Shown piece by piece: positions 16,019 through 24,018 of a stretch of 64,000 nucleotides of DNA. Position numbers and translations under genes: made by a program. The stretch comes from Cellvibrionales bacterium UBA4451 (GTDB lineage Bacteria > Pseudomonadota > Gammaproteobacteria > Pseudomonadales > Porticoccaceae): NCBI GenBank assembly GCA_002390285.1, contig DGPB01000011.1:57438-121437 (forward strand), read 5' to 3'. Below the pieces are notes generated by a model. The model was not told the DNA's origin and ran no database searches. It saw nothing but the letters and a program-made list of their open reading frames with translations. Position 1 is the first letter of the stretch. Every line of letters starts with the position of its first letter.

Positions 16019-17665
16019 TTACATCATGCCGCCCATGCCACCCATACCGCCCATACCGCCCATATCTGACATTCCAGAACCACCTTCTGCAGGCGATTCA
16101 GCCACCATAGCTTCAGTAGTAATCATGAGACCAGCAATAGATCCGGCAGCCTGAAGGGCTGTACGGGTCACTTTAGCTGGATCAAGAATACCCATGGCAA
16201 TCATGTCGCCATATTCGTTGGTAGCCGCGTTATAGCCAAAGTTGCCTTTACCCGCCTTCACTTTGTCGACGACAACCGAGCCTTCTCCTCCGGCATTGGT
16301 AACAATTTGACGTAATGGTGACTCCATCGCACGACGAAGCAAGTTGATGCCAACTGTTTGGTCTTCATTGTCACCCGTCAGACCTTCAATCGCTTGAAGG
16401 GCGCGAATTAAGGCAACACCACCACCAGGCACCACACCTTCTTCAACCGCAGCACGGGTAGCGTGCAGGGCGTCATCAACGCGTGCTTTCTTCTCTTTCA
16501 TTTCCACTTCAGTAGCAGCGCCCACCTTGATAACAGCAACACCACCAGCCAGTTTAGCCATACGCTCTTGAAGCTTCTCGCGATCGTAGTCTGATGACGT
16601 CTCCTCTATCTGTGCACGAACCTGGTTAACACGACTTTCAATATCCGCGTGTTCACCAGCGCCATCCACAATTGTGGTGTTCTCTTTAGTCATGCTGATA
16701 CGCTTAGCTGTACCCAAGTGCTCCAACGTGGCAGATTCTAGATCCATGCCGACTTCTTCTGAAATGACGGTACCACCAGTGAGAACAGCAATATCTTCCA
16801 GCATCGCTTTACGACGGTCACCAAAACCTGGCGCCTTACAAGCAGCAACTTTTACAATACCGCGTAGGTTGTTAACAACCAGTGTCGCCAATGCTTCACC
16901 TTCCACGTCCTCGGCAATAATCATCAATGGTCGGCCGGCTTTAGCGACACTTTCCAACAGGGGAAGTAATTCACGGATATTAGAAATTTTCTTATCGAAA
17001 AGGAGGATGAATGGCGATTCGTGCTCAACACTCATGGTTTCCTGATTATTGATGAAGTAGGGAGAGAGATAACCGCGATCAAACTGCATACCTTCTACGA
17101 TATCCAGTTCATTCTCCAATCCAGAACCATCTTCAACAGTAATAACCCCTTCCTTGCCTACTTTGTCCATGGCTTCAGCAATGATATCGCCGACTTGGGA
17201 GTCGCTGTTGGCAGAGATCGTACCCACTTGAGCAATTTCTTTAGTGTCACCACAAGGCTTAGCAATTCTGGCAATTTCTTCAACGGCCGCGGCAACCGCT
17301 TTGTCGATTCCACGTTTCAGGTCCATGGGATTCATACCCGCAGCCACAGACTTCAATCCTTCATTGACAATCGATTGAGCCAGCACAGTAGCTGTAGTGG
17401 TGCCATCACCCGCTTCATCGGAAGACTTGGAGGCAACCTCTCTTACCATTTGGGCACCCATATTTTCGAACCTATCTTTCAGTTCGATTTCTTTCGCCAC
17501 AGAAACACCATCTTTGGTGACCGTTGGTGCACCAAAAGATTTTTCCAACACCACATTGCGACCTTTTGGGCCCAAGGTTACCTTGACCGCATCTGCCAAA
17601 ATATTCACGCCATTCAACATAGGGTTACGGGCGCTATCTCCAAATCTCACATCTTTAGCTGACAT
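16019..17665 (-). CDS. groEL: chaperonin GroEL (Hsp60)
   Basis: A 548-residue cytosolic chaperonin subunit that forms the double-ring folding chamber with GroES. Conserved segments include VTLGPKGRNVVLE, the ATP-binding DGTTTATVLA, and GDRRKAMLEDIAVLTGG in the apical/intermediate domain. The C-terminus is the typical GGM repeat tail (GGMGGMGGMGGMM). The start ATG 17665 has AAGGAAGG upstream. It is the second gene of the groES-groEL operon, 54 bases after groES. Confidence 0.98.
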   Translation of the reverse strand: MSAKDVRFGDSARNPMLNGVNILADAVKVTLGPKGRNVVLEKSFGAPTVTKDGVSVAKEIELKDRFENMGAQMVREVASKSSDEAGDGTTTATVLAQSIVNEGLKSVAAGMNPMDLKRGIDKAVAAAVEEIARIAKPCGDTKEIAQVGTISANSDSQVGDIIAEAMDKVGKEGVITVEDGSGLENELDIVEGMQFDRGYLSPYFINNQETMSVEHESPFILLFDKKISNIRELLPLLESVAKAGRPLMIIAEDVEGEALATLVVNNLRGIVKVAACKAPGFGDRRKAMLEDIAVLTGGTVISEEVGMDLESATLEHLGTAKRISMTKENTTIVDGAGEHADIESRVNQVRAQIEETSSDYDREKLQERMAKLAGGVAVIKVGAATEVEMKEKKARVDDALHATRAAVEEGVVPGGGVALIRALQAIEGLTGDNEDQTVGINLLRRAMESPLRQIVTNAGGEGSVVVDKVKAGKGNFGYNAATNEYGDMIAMGILDPAKVTRTALQAAGSIAGLMITTEAMVAESPAEGGSGMSDMGGMGGMGGMGGMM

Positions 17666-17719
17666 AATTCACCTTCCTTAAACAGTTCGTTCTTACTAGG
17701 TGGAATGAGTTACCTGTTA

Positions 17720-18013
17720 TCAGGCTTCAACCACAGCTTTAATATCGCTTTCGCTGAGGATAACCAATTCCTGGCCGTCAACCTCAATAGTGTCGCTGCC
17801 CGCATACTTACCGAAAACAACGATATCACCTACATTTACGTCTACGGGGCGAACGTCGCCGTTATCCAAAACTCGGCCAGAACCCACAGCAACCACTTCA
17901 CCTTCATTGGGCTTTTCTTTCGCAGAACCGGGGAGCAGAATACCACCGGCAGTTTTTTCTTCTTCTTCCTTGCGACGAACTAAGATACGGTCGTGTAGGG
18001 GACGAATTTTCAT
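17720..18013 (-). CDS. groES: co-chaperonin GroES (Hsp10)
   Basis: A 97-residue heptameric lid of the GroEL chamber. It begins MKIRPLHDRILVRRKEEE, with the mobile loop TAGGILLPGSAKEKP at residues 22-36 and GKYAGSDTIEVDGQE near the C-terminal end. GGAGAAAACACA precedes the ATG. It is transcribed before groEL from a probable sigma-32 promoter at 18112-18139. Confidence 0.98.
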   Translation of the reverse strand: MKIRPLHDRILVRRKEEEEKTAGGILLPGSAKEKPNEGEVVAVGSGRVLDNGDVRPVDVNVGDIVVFGKYAGSDTIEVDGQELVILSESDIKAVVEA

Positions 18014-18111
18014 TGTGTTTTCTCCAACATTTATGTTTTACCCTGTTAAGCTCAACCTTAATAAATTCAACCTTGGCAATACAGAATACAGTTGAAATTA
18101 TGCTGAACACT

Positions 18112-18139
18112 ATCTGGTGGCGCTTCAACGTATTTCAAG
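18112..18139 (-). promoter_or_regulatory. sigma-32 heat-shock promoter of groES-groEL
   Basis: CTTGAAA (18139-18133) matches the sigma-32 -35 element exactly. After 13 nt, CACCAGAT (18119-18112) matches the CCCCATNT -10 element at six of eight positions. It lies about 100 bases upstream of groES. No CIRCE inverted repeat was seen. Confidence 0.65.
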
Positions 18140-18183
18140 GGAAGGGGGTCAAAAAAATTACCCATCCCCGCCTAAATTAATCA

Positions 18184-18654
18184 TTACTTCTCGCTGGAAC
18201 TATTCTCATCCTCTCGCCAAGACTCCCCTTCCAATGTTCGGGAATCTGCATCAAAGGTATCGCCATGGTCGCGGGAGTGTACTTCATACTCACGGTAATT
18301 CACCACATTCATTTGTGTTACCCACCGCGAAACAACCCCTCGTCTTATGCCAGGGATAAGACCAGCGAAACCGATAACGTCAGTGACAAAGCCCGGCGTC
18401 ATTAGCAAAGCACCACACACGGCAAGAATGATTGCTTCAACCATCTCTATAGCAGGCAGTTCTCCAGCATCCATCTTCTGCCGCGCACGAAACAAGGTAG
18501 CGAAACCCTGCTGCCGCAACAGAGAAAACCCCACCGCGGCGGTTAACAATACTAGCCCTATGGTAGGAAATGCCCCGATCTCGCGTCCCACTGTAATCAA
18601 CAGCCACATTTCGACAATAGGCATCACAACAAAAAGTAGCAGTAGATATCTCAA
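18184..18654 (-). CDS. fxsA: FxsA family membrane protein
   Basis: A 156-residue membrane protein related to E. coli FxsA, whose overproduction relieves F-plasmid exclusion of phage T7. Hydrophobic segments at residues 2-22, 28-48 and 73-95, with MTPGFVTDVIGFAGLIPGIR, are typical. The C-terminal 45 residues are charged. The start is TTG 18654, supported by GAGGTG six bases upstream and by alignment of MRYLLLL to the FxsA N-terminus. It sits immediately upstream of groES, an arrangement also found in other gammaproteobacteria. Confidence 0.88.
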   Translation of the reverse strand: MRYLLLLFVVMPIVEMWLLITVGREIGAFPTIGLVLLTAAVGFSLLRQQGFATLFRARQKMDAGELPAIEMVEAIILAVCGALLMTPGFVTDVIGFAGLIPGIRRGVVSRWVTQMNVVNYREYEVHSRDHGDTFDADSRTLEGESWREDENSSSEK

Positions 18655-18769
18655 CTAACACACCTCACAACAAGCACTCCAAACTGGCGTACGCATTACA
18701 TTGGGTTGGAGAGACATAATTTCAAGGTTAATAGTGGACGCTGTCTATTGGCCGCCAATATGATGGGGC

Positions 18770-19078
18770 ATGGATAACGAGCCCAAAGAGAAGATATACA
18801 GCACCCTTATGGCCATTCCCAGAGGCCGAGTCACCAGCTACGGCAAGGTGGCTGAATACGCTCAATTACCTCACGGCGCTCGATTAGTTGGCCGAATCCT
18901 CAGCCAACTCCCAAAAGATACCACTCTACCTTGGCACCGCGTACTTAAGGCCAACGGTCAGATTGCCTTCCCACCCGGAAGTGCGGCCTATACTCGACAA
19001 AAAAAATTATTGGAATTAGAAGACATCATCATCCGTAATGGCAGAGTCAAACTATCGGCATTTCGTTGGCAACCCTAG
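18770..19078 (+). CDS. alkyltransferase-like (ATL) DNA-binding protein
   Basis: A 102-residue homologue of the DNA-binding domain of O6-alkylguanine-DNA alkyltransferase. The catalytic PCHRV is PWHRV (Trp55), so it cannot accept alkyl groups. ATL proteins bind O6-alkylguanine, flip it out and recruit nucleotide excision repair. The DNA-binding helix (RVTSYGKVAEYAQLPHGARLVGRIL, with the probable finger Arg38) is intact. The length equals that of ATL proteins such as E. coli YbaZ. It is a single gene divergent from fxsA. Confidence 0.9.
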   Translation: MDNEPKEKIYSTLMAIPRGRVTSYGKVAEYAQLPHGARLVGRILSQLPKDTTLPWHRVLKANGQIAFPPGSAAYTRQKKLLELEDIIIRNGRVKLSAFRWQP

Positions 19079-19119
19079 CGTCTGAAATCATGGCACTTGG
19101 AACCAGAGTACCGGCAATT

Positions 19120-20460
19120 CTAAGTCGCGCGACTGGCGTGCCGCCAGAGTAACCATGACAGAAAAATAGCGGGCAAACCCATTAGGGCCGCATACACAAA
19201 AAACACCTGGTAACTACTAGCATCAACAATCACACCGGAAAAACCACTGAAAAATTTACCCGGCAATGTCATTAACGAACTGAACAGAGCATATTGCGTC
19301 GCTGTATAAGCCCTGCTTGTCATGCTAGACAGGTAGGCAATAAAGGCTGTATTGGAAAACCCCCCACTGAGGTTATCGGCACTAATGACCAGCGTTAACC
19401 AGCCCAGATCCGCCCCTACATTTGCCAATTGAGCGAATAGCAAGGTGGTTAACGCCACCATCACTGCCCCAGCAAGCAATGGGCGAAAAATGCCGTAGCG
19501 CACCACCATCAGGCCACCCAAAAACGACCCCGCAAGCGTCATAAAAAAGCCGAACAACTTGCCAATCTTGGCTATCTCCGTTTTGCTAAAACCCAGATCT
19601 AAGTAAAAGGGATTCGCCATAATACCCATGGTGATATCGCTAAGCCGGTACAGTGCAATAAATGCCAAAATCAGCAGAGCCCAAGAACTATTGCGCTTAA
19701 AAAACTCCAAAAATGGCGCCATTACGGCCCCCACAAACCAAGCTTCCAAGCGATGCCACAACCCAGGCTCATCTGCATGAAGGCGATGCTTCAATCCCGA
19801 TTCCATTTCAATGGTACTAAGCGGTATTTGACGCTCTGGCTCTGACACCAACAAGACAGTGACCACACCCACCAACATCAGTATTGCCACGGTGATATAG
19901 GCCATATCCCACCCGGCGCCATCTGCAATATATAAAGCCCCAGCCCCAGCCACCAACAGTGCCAAGCGGTAACCAAAAATATAGCTCGCTGACATAGCCC
20001 CCTGATATTCATCAGCCGCTGACTCGATACGAAAAGCATCGATAGCTATATCCTGAGTGGAGGAAGAGAAGGCGACCAATACAGCACAGACCGCGATACT
20101 GGTTAGGGAAACCTGTGGATCAGCCAGCACCATGGCGACCAAACCCACCATAACTCCGAACTGCCCTACCAGCATCCAGCTGCGACGCTGACCTAGAAGA
20201 TTAGTTAACACCGGCAATTTAAGTCGGTCTACCACCGGCGCCCAGAGGACTTTAATCGAATAGGTAATACCGACCCAGCCAAAAAACCCGATGGTGCTGC
20301 GGCTAATATCTAGATCACTCAGCCAGGCGCTCAGCGTTGAAAAAACCATGAGCAATGGCAACCCTGCCGCAAAGCCCAGAAATAGCATGGTGATCACTTG
20401 GGGGCGAGAGTAAACCCGCAGCGCCTCCCCCCAACTCACAGTGCCATTTTGTAGCGTCAT
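19120..20460 (-). CDS. ampG: AmpG-type muropeptide MFS transporter
   Basis: A 446-residue major facilitator with about 12-14 hydrophobic helices. GFAAGLPLLMVFSTLSAWL, GITYSIKVLWAPVVDRL and SSTQDIAIDAFRIE match AmpG permeases that import GlcNAc-1,6-anhydroMurNAc-peptides from the periplasm for recycling. ATG 20460 is chosen over the in-frame TTG at 20472 because GGGGGAG then serves as the ribosome site. ampD and ampE lie 3 kb away, which supports the assignment. The start region is divergent from the ABC exporter genes. Confidence 0.88.
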   Translation of the reverse strand: MTLQNGTVSWGEALRVYSRPQVITMLFLGFAAGLPLLMVFSTLSAWLSDLDISRSTIGFFGWVGITYSIKVLWAPVVDRLKLPVLTNLLGQRRSWMLVGQFGVMVGLVAMVLADPQVSLTSIAVCAVLVAFSSSTQDIAIDAFRIESAADEYQGAMSASYIFGYRLALLVAGAGALYIADGAGWDMAYITVAILMLVGVVTVLLVSEPERQIPLSTIEMESGLKHRLHADEPGLWHRLEAWFVGAVMAPFLEFFKRNSSWALLILAFIALYRLSDITMGIMANPFYLDLGFSKTEIAKIGKLFGFFMTLAGSFLGGLMVVRYGIFRPLLAGAVMVALTTLLFAQLANVGADLGWLTLVISADNLSGGFSNTAFIAYLSSMTSRAYTATQYALFSSLMTLPGKFFSGFSGVIVDASSYQVFFVYAALMGLPAIFLSWLLWRHASRAT

Positions 20461-20524
20461 AAACTCCCCCAAGAAGGCCGATACCCTAACAGATAATCAT
20501 CTGGATGCTATACACTTAGCCGCT

Positions 20525-21409
20525 ATGACAGCCATTCTTGAAGTAATAAATTTGACCAAATCATTCCGCTCTCTAAAAGCGGTAGATGACATCTCGTTCT
20601 CCATTCCTCGGGGGGTATGCTTTGGGTTACTTGGCCCCAATGGCGCGGGAAAAACGACCACCATTGAAATCATCGAAGATATAAAGAAACCCTCATCCGG
20701 AGAGATACTCTACAAAGGGAAACCACGGGACCGCGAATTTTCAAAGCAAACAGGCATTCAATTTCAGTCCACATCATTAATGGACTACCTAAAGACTCGT
20801 GAAGTACTAGCGCTATTTGCGAAACTCTACCCTCAGAGCCAACCTATCGATCATTTAATCGAGCTATGTCAGCTAGAAGAGTTTCTTGATACCTATGCCA
20901 CGCGACTGTCCGGAGGACAGCGCCAGCGACTACTGCTAGCTGTAGCACTGGTTAACGACCCTGAAGTTTTGTTTCTTGACGAACCCACTACGGGCCTCGA
21001 CCCTCAATCACGACGTAATTTCTGGTCATTGATTCGCGAGATTAAATCCCGCGGTAAAACGGTGTTGCTGACCACTCACTACATGGAAGAAGCCGAGCTA
21101 TTGTGTGATCAGCTGGTCATCATGGATAAAGGGAAAATCATCGCCGATGGCTCACCCGACGCACTATTACGAGAGCATTTTAACCACAGTTATGTCTGCA
21201 TCGACCGACCGGACTTTAATTGCGAGATGAGCTCCATCAGCAGCCCCATTGAAGAGAGAGAAGACTGTATTGCTATTGCCACCAGTGCCGTGGAAAAAAC
21301 CTTATCGGAATTGGTTTCTCTCAATATTAATCTACGCTCTCTTCGCGTCAGAAATCCGTCTCTCGACGACCTGTTTTTAAAACTTACCGGCCATAGACTA
21401 AGGGAGTAA
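20525..21409 (+). CDS. ABC transporter ATP-binding protein
   Basis: A 294-residue ATPase of an ABC-2 exporter. Walker A GPNGAGKTT is near residue 40, signature LSGGQRQR near 138, Walker B VLFLDEPTTGLDP near 157, and the H-loop TTHYMEEAE near 190. The start is ATG 20525 (MTAILEVINLTKSF); the frame is open further upstream, into the ampG start region, but that part is not conserved. It is followed after nine bases by its permease. The substrate is unknown; the class covers drug, polysaccharide and lipid exporters (DrrA/NodI-like). Confidence 0.88.
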   Translation: MTAILEVINLTKSFRSLKAVDDISFSIPRGVCFGLLGPNGAGKTTTIEIIEDIKKPSSGEILYKGKPRDREFSKQTGIQFQSTSLMDYLKTREVLALFAKLYPQSQPIDHLIELCQLEEFLDTYATRLSGGQRQRLLLAVALVNDPEVLFLDEPTTGLDPQSRRNFWSLIREIKSRGKTVLLTTHYMEEAELLCDQLVIMDKGKIIADGSPDALLREHFNHSYVCIDRPDFNCEMSSISSPIEEREDCIAIATSAVEKTLSELVSLNINLRSLRVRNPSLDDLFLKLTGHRLRE

Positions 21410-21418
21410 TAACGCATC

Positions 21419-22426
21419 ATGAAAGAAATACTCGCCTTATGGATGGCTCGCAACCGCGAATATTATCGGGATAAAGGTTCTCTATTCTGGTCGTTCGTGG
21501 CAACCCCATTTATTGTAATTGTGCTGGCTGTTGCCTTTTCATCTGAAAGTCAGGCAATTTTTCGCGCTGGACTACTGGTCACCAAGAACACACAGCAAAC
21601 GAACATTTTTTCTGGAGAACCCGCCATACAGTTGATTGAATATACCGATCAGCAAGAAGCCCTTCGTCGAGTACAGTTTCACCAACTGGATATTCTCATC
21701 ACGACTGAGGCCTCACCACACTACTGGGTAAACCCAGAGTCAGCGAAAGGGCGATTGTTAGAAAAACTGCTGATAACCGATACCACCAAGTCGTGGCAGC
21801 GAGAAGAAATAAAAGGCCAGCCGATACGCTATATCGACTGGGTTATTCCCGGAATTTTGGCTATGAACATGATGTTCAGCGGCCTGTGGGGAATTGGCTA
21901 TGTGATTGTCCGCTATCGAAAAAATGGGGTTCTTAAACGACTGAAAGCAACACCATTAAGAGCCTGGCAATTTCTAGCTTCTCAAGCGTTATCGCGACTG
22001 TTTATCATGCTCTCTGTCACGATACTGGTATTTGTTGCCTGCGACATGTTTCTTGATTTTATGATGATAGGCAGCTATCTGCTGCTATTACTGGTAGCCA
22101 TGGTCGGTAATTTAGCCATCATTAGCATGTCACTGTTAATGGCAACACGAACATCCAGCGAAGAGTTAGCCAATGGCCTGCTGAATCTTATCAGCGTTCC
22201 TATGTTGCTACTCTCGGAGTTGTGGTTTTCGCTGGATGATGCGCCGCAATGGCTTCAGGATTTTTCACTGATGCTGCCTTTAACACACTTGGTCAAGGCT
22301 GCCCGAGGCGTGATGCTGGAAGGTGCGGGATTTACAGACATCGCTCCCCAGTTAGGCATTCTGATCATAATGACACTGCTTTTTGTCACATTAGCAGGTA
22401 CGCTATTTCGCTGGTATAACGACTAA
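21419..22426 (+). CDS. ABC-2 type transporter permease
   Basis: A 335-residue permease: one N-terminal helix (residues 22-42), a periplasmic domain of about 120 residues, then five or six C-terminal helices (WVIPGILAMNMMFSGLWGIGYV, LLLLLVAMVGNLAIISMSLL, LGILIIMTLLFVTLAGTLF). The sequence YRKNGVLKRLKATPLRAWQFLASQ is the cytoplasmic coupling segment of this family. It pairs with the preceding ATPase as a two-gene exporter. It is inserted between ampG and ampE, but no link to peptidoglycan recycling can be shown. Confidence 0.87.
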   Translation: MKEILALWMARNREYYRDKGSLFWSFVATPFIVIVLAVAFSSESQAIFRAGLLVTKNTQQTNIFSGEPAIQLIEYTDQQEALRRVQFHQLDILITTEASPHYWVNPESAKGRLLEKLLITDTTKSWQREEIKGQPIRYIDWVIPGILAMNMMFSGLWGIGYVIVRYRKNGVLKRLKATPLRAWQFLASQALSRLFIMLSVTILVFVACDMFLDFMMIGSYLLLLLVAMVGNLAIISMSLLMATRTSSEELANGLLNLISVPMLLLSELWFSLDDAPQWLQDFSLMLPLTHLVKAARGVMLEGAGFTDIAPQLGILIIMTLLFVTLAGTLFRWYND

Positions 22427-22447
22427 CACTATCACCTCAGATCAATC

Positions 22448-23335
22448 TCACAACAACATCATCAGCAATCCGATCATGCAAAGCGAAAATACTAGGGTCC
22501 GCGAAAACAGCGCACTGATTTCACTCACTTCTAACTCTCGGGAGGGAGGACTGTCTACCTCAGCTCTATCTACCTCAGTGCTATCTATCTTTGTGCTACC
22601 AGCCGGCAGCGCAGCCAACACATAGCTAGCCACTACATCAACGGTACTATCAGACATCGAAAATAGTGAGTTTCGTAAACATTCAAGGCAAGCTGTAAAA
22701 TTACCCACAAAGGCTAGAGATACACCCATCAACCTAACGGGCAACCACTCCATCAACTGCAACCAGCGGCCAACCATGGATTTATCAGCGGCATCATCCA
22801 AAGCCATATCGGAATGTAATACCGACAACCGGTAAAGTATCGCCCCAGGAGCGCCTGCCAACATAAACCAAAATATCACTGCAAAATACCGCTCAAAATA
22901 ACGATAGGACATGGCACCTAATGCCTCAGCGTGTAACTGGCTCCAGTTTTCTGAAGCGCCCTCTTCATGGGCTGGATTAAAGTCTGCCGCGTCACGATAA
23001 GCCGCCTCTAAGTCATCCCTTTTTAAGTCATCTCGGTACCCTTCAACCTGTTCTTCCAAGTCGCCGCGGCCCAAGGAGTAAAGGAAGAGCAGTAGGCTCA
23101 ACAAAAACTGTGGCAACCCAAACCAGTGGTCATCCAAAACCATCAATAACAGCGCGACCAATAAGACCGGCAGCAATAACGAAAGAATCAATGACCCATG
23201 AGGGACAACCTTTAACCAGCGCTGGCCATCCAACCGAATCATCCATCCTCTATACCAGTTATCGCGCTGTAGACTAGGCAACGAACCCGCACGGTTCAGA
23301 ATGAACAAACCAATGACGATGACAATAAATTCCAT
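22448..23335 (-). CDS. ampE: AmpE-like inner membrane protein
   Basis: A 295-residue membrane protein with helices at the N-terminus (MEFIVIVIGLFIL), near residues 52-72 and 77-92, in the middle (YFAVIFWFMLAGAPGAILYRL) and at the C-terminus. These, and the SLGRGDLEEQVEGYRDDLKRDDLEAA motif, are characteristic of AmpE, a putative signalling partner of AmpD in beta-lactamase regulation. ATG 23335 lies one base after the ampD stop. The open frame extends upstream to 23374 inside ampD but is not used. A Thr/Asp-rich segment before the last helix is unusual. Confidence 0.85.
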   Translation of the reverse strand: MEFIVIVIGLFILNRAGSLPSLQRDNWYRGWMIRLDGQRWLKVVPHGSLILSLLLPVLLVALLLMVLDDHWFGLPQFLLSLLLFLYSLGRGDLEEQVEGYRDDLKRDDLEAAYRDAADFNPAHEEGASENWSQLHAEALGAMSYRYFERYFAVIFWFMLAGAPGAILYRLSVLHSDMALDDAADKSMVGRWLQLMEWLPVRLMGVSLAFVGNFTACLECLRNSLFSMSDSTVDVVASYVLAALPAGSTKIDSTEVDRAEVDSPPSRELEVSEISALFSRTLVFSLCMIGLLMMLL

Positions 23336-23336
23336 A

Positions 23337-23897
23337 TCAGACTCCCGTGGCCAAAAAATACCGCGACCAATCAAATGTCGAACCTGGATCTGTTTTTCTA
23401 CCAGGTGCTATATCGCTGTGCCCAACAATTCGTCTTTCTGTCATTGTAGGATAGTGTTCCAATAAAGACCGTGTCACTGCAGCTAAAACATCGTACTGAT
23501 GATCACTGTAGGGCGTATCATCAGTACCCTCCAGCTCTATTCCCACGGAATAATCATTACAATTGCTCGTACTTTCGTAGCAAGACTCACCAGCATGCCA
23601 TGCGCGGTCGTCAAAGGACACAAATTGGGTAACGCCACCCTCACGGTCTATCAACAGGTGCGCAGATACCTGCAAATTTGCTATTTCTTCAAAATAGGGG
23701 TGACAACTTGCATCAAGACCGTTGGTGAAAAAATCACAGATATAAGGCCCGCCAAATTGACCGGGCGGCAAACTGATACTATGGATAACGAGTAGAGAAA
23801 TGTCGGCTTGGTCAGGCCGACTATTAAAGTTTGGGGAAGGCACTCTGCGTGCCTGCGACAACCAACCTTGTTGATCTACAGTGAAATACTTAATCAC
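23337..23897 (-). CDS. ampD: 1,6-anhydro-N-acetylmuramyl-L-alanine amidase AmpD
   Basis: A 186-residue cytosolic zinc amidase that removes the peptide from anhydro-muropeptides during recycling and so prevents AmpR-driven beta-lactamase induction. Zinc ligands are His39 (VIHS), His160 (VGHSDIAPGRK) and Asp170, matching His34/His154/Asp164 of Citrobacter AmpD. GRKTDPG is the conserved C-terminal motif. It is co-transcribed with ampE and is upstream of it, as in Pseudomonas. Confidence 0.94.
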   Translation of the reverse strand: MIKYFTVDQQGWLSQARRVPSPNFNSRPDQADISLLVIHSISLPPGQFGGPYICDFFTNGLDASCHPYFEEIANLQVSAHLLIDREGGVTQFVSFDDRAWHAGESCYESTSNCNDYSVGIELEGTDDTPYSDHQYDVLAAVTRSLLEHYPTMTERRIVGHSDIAPGRKTDPGSTFDWSRYFLATGV

Positions 23898-24018
23898 CCC
23901 TATCCCCTATTACTGAGTTGTAACCTTTCCTCAGGATACTAGGGAACCTAAAGAGTATTGTCTATCAGGTGACGAAAAGCAGCATTATCGATTGAGATAC
24001 TGGGTACGAAAAAATGGC

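Noticed and set aside
17021..17662. 213-codon open frame on the plus strand opposite groEL
   Set aside because: It mirrors the highly expressed groEL gene, shows no family similarity and is explained by codon bias of the opposite strand.
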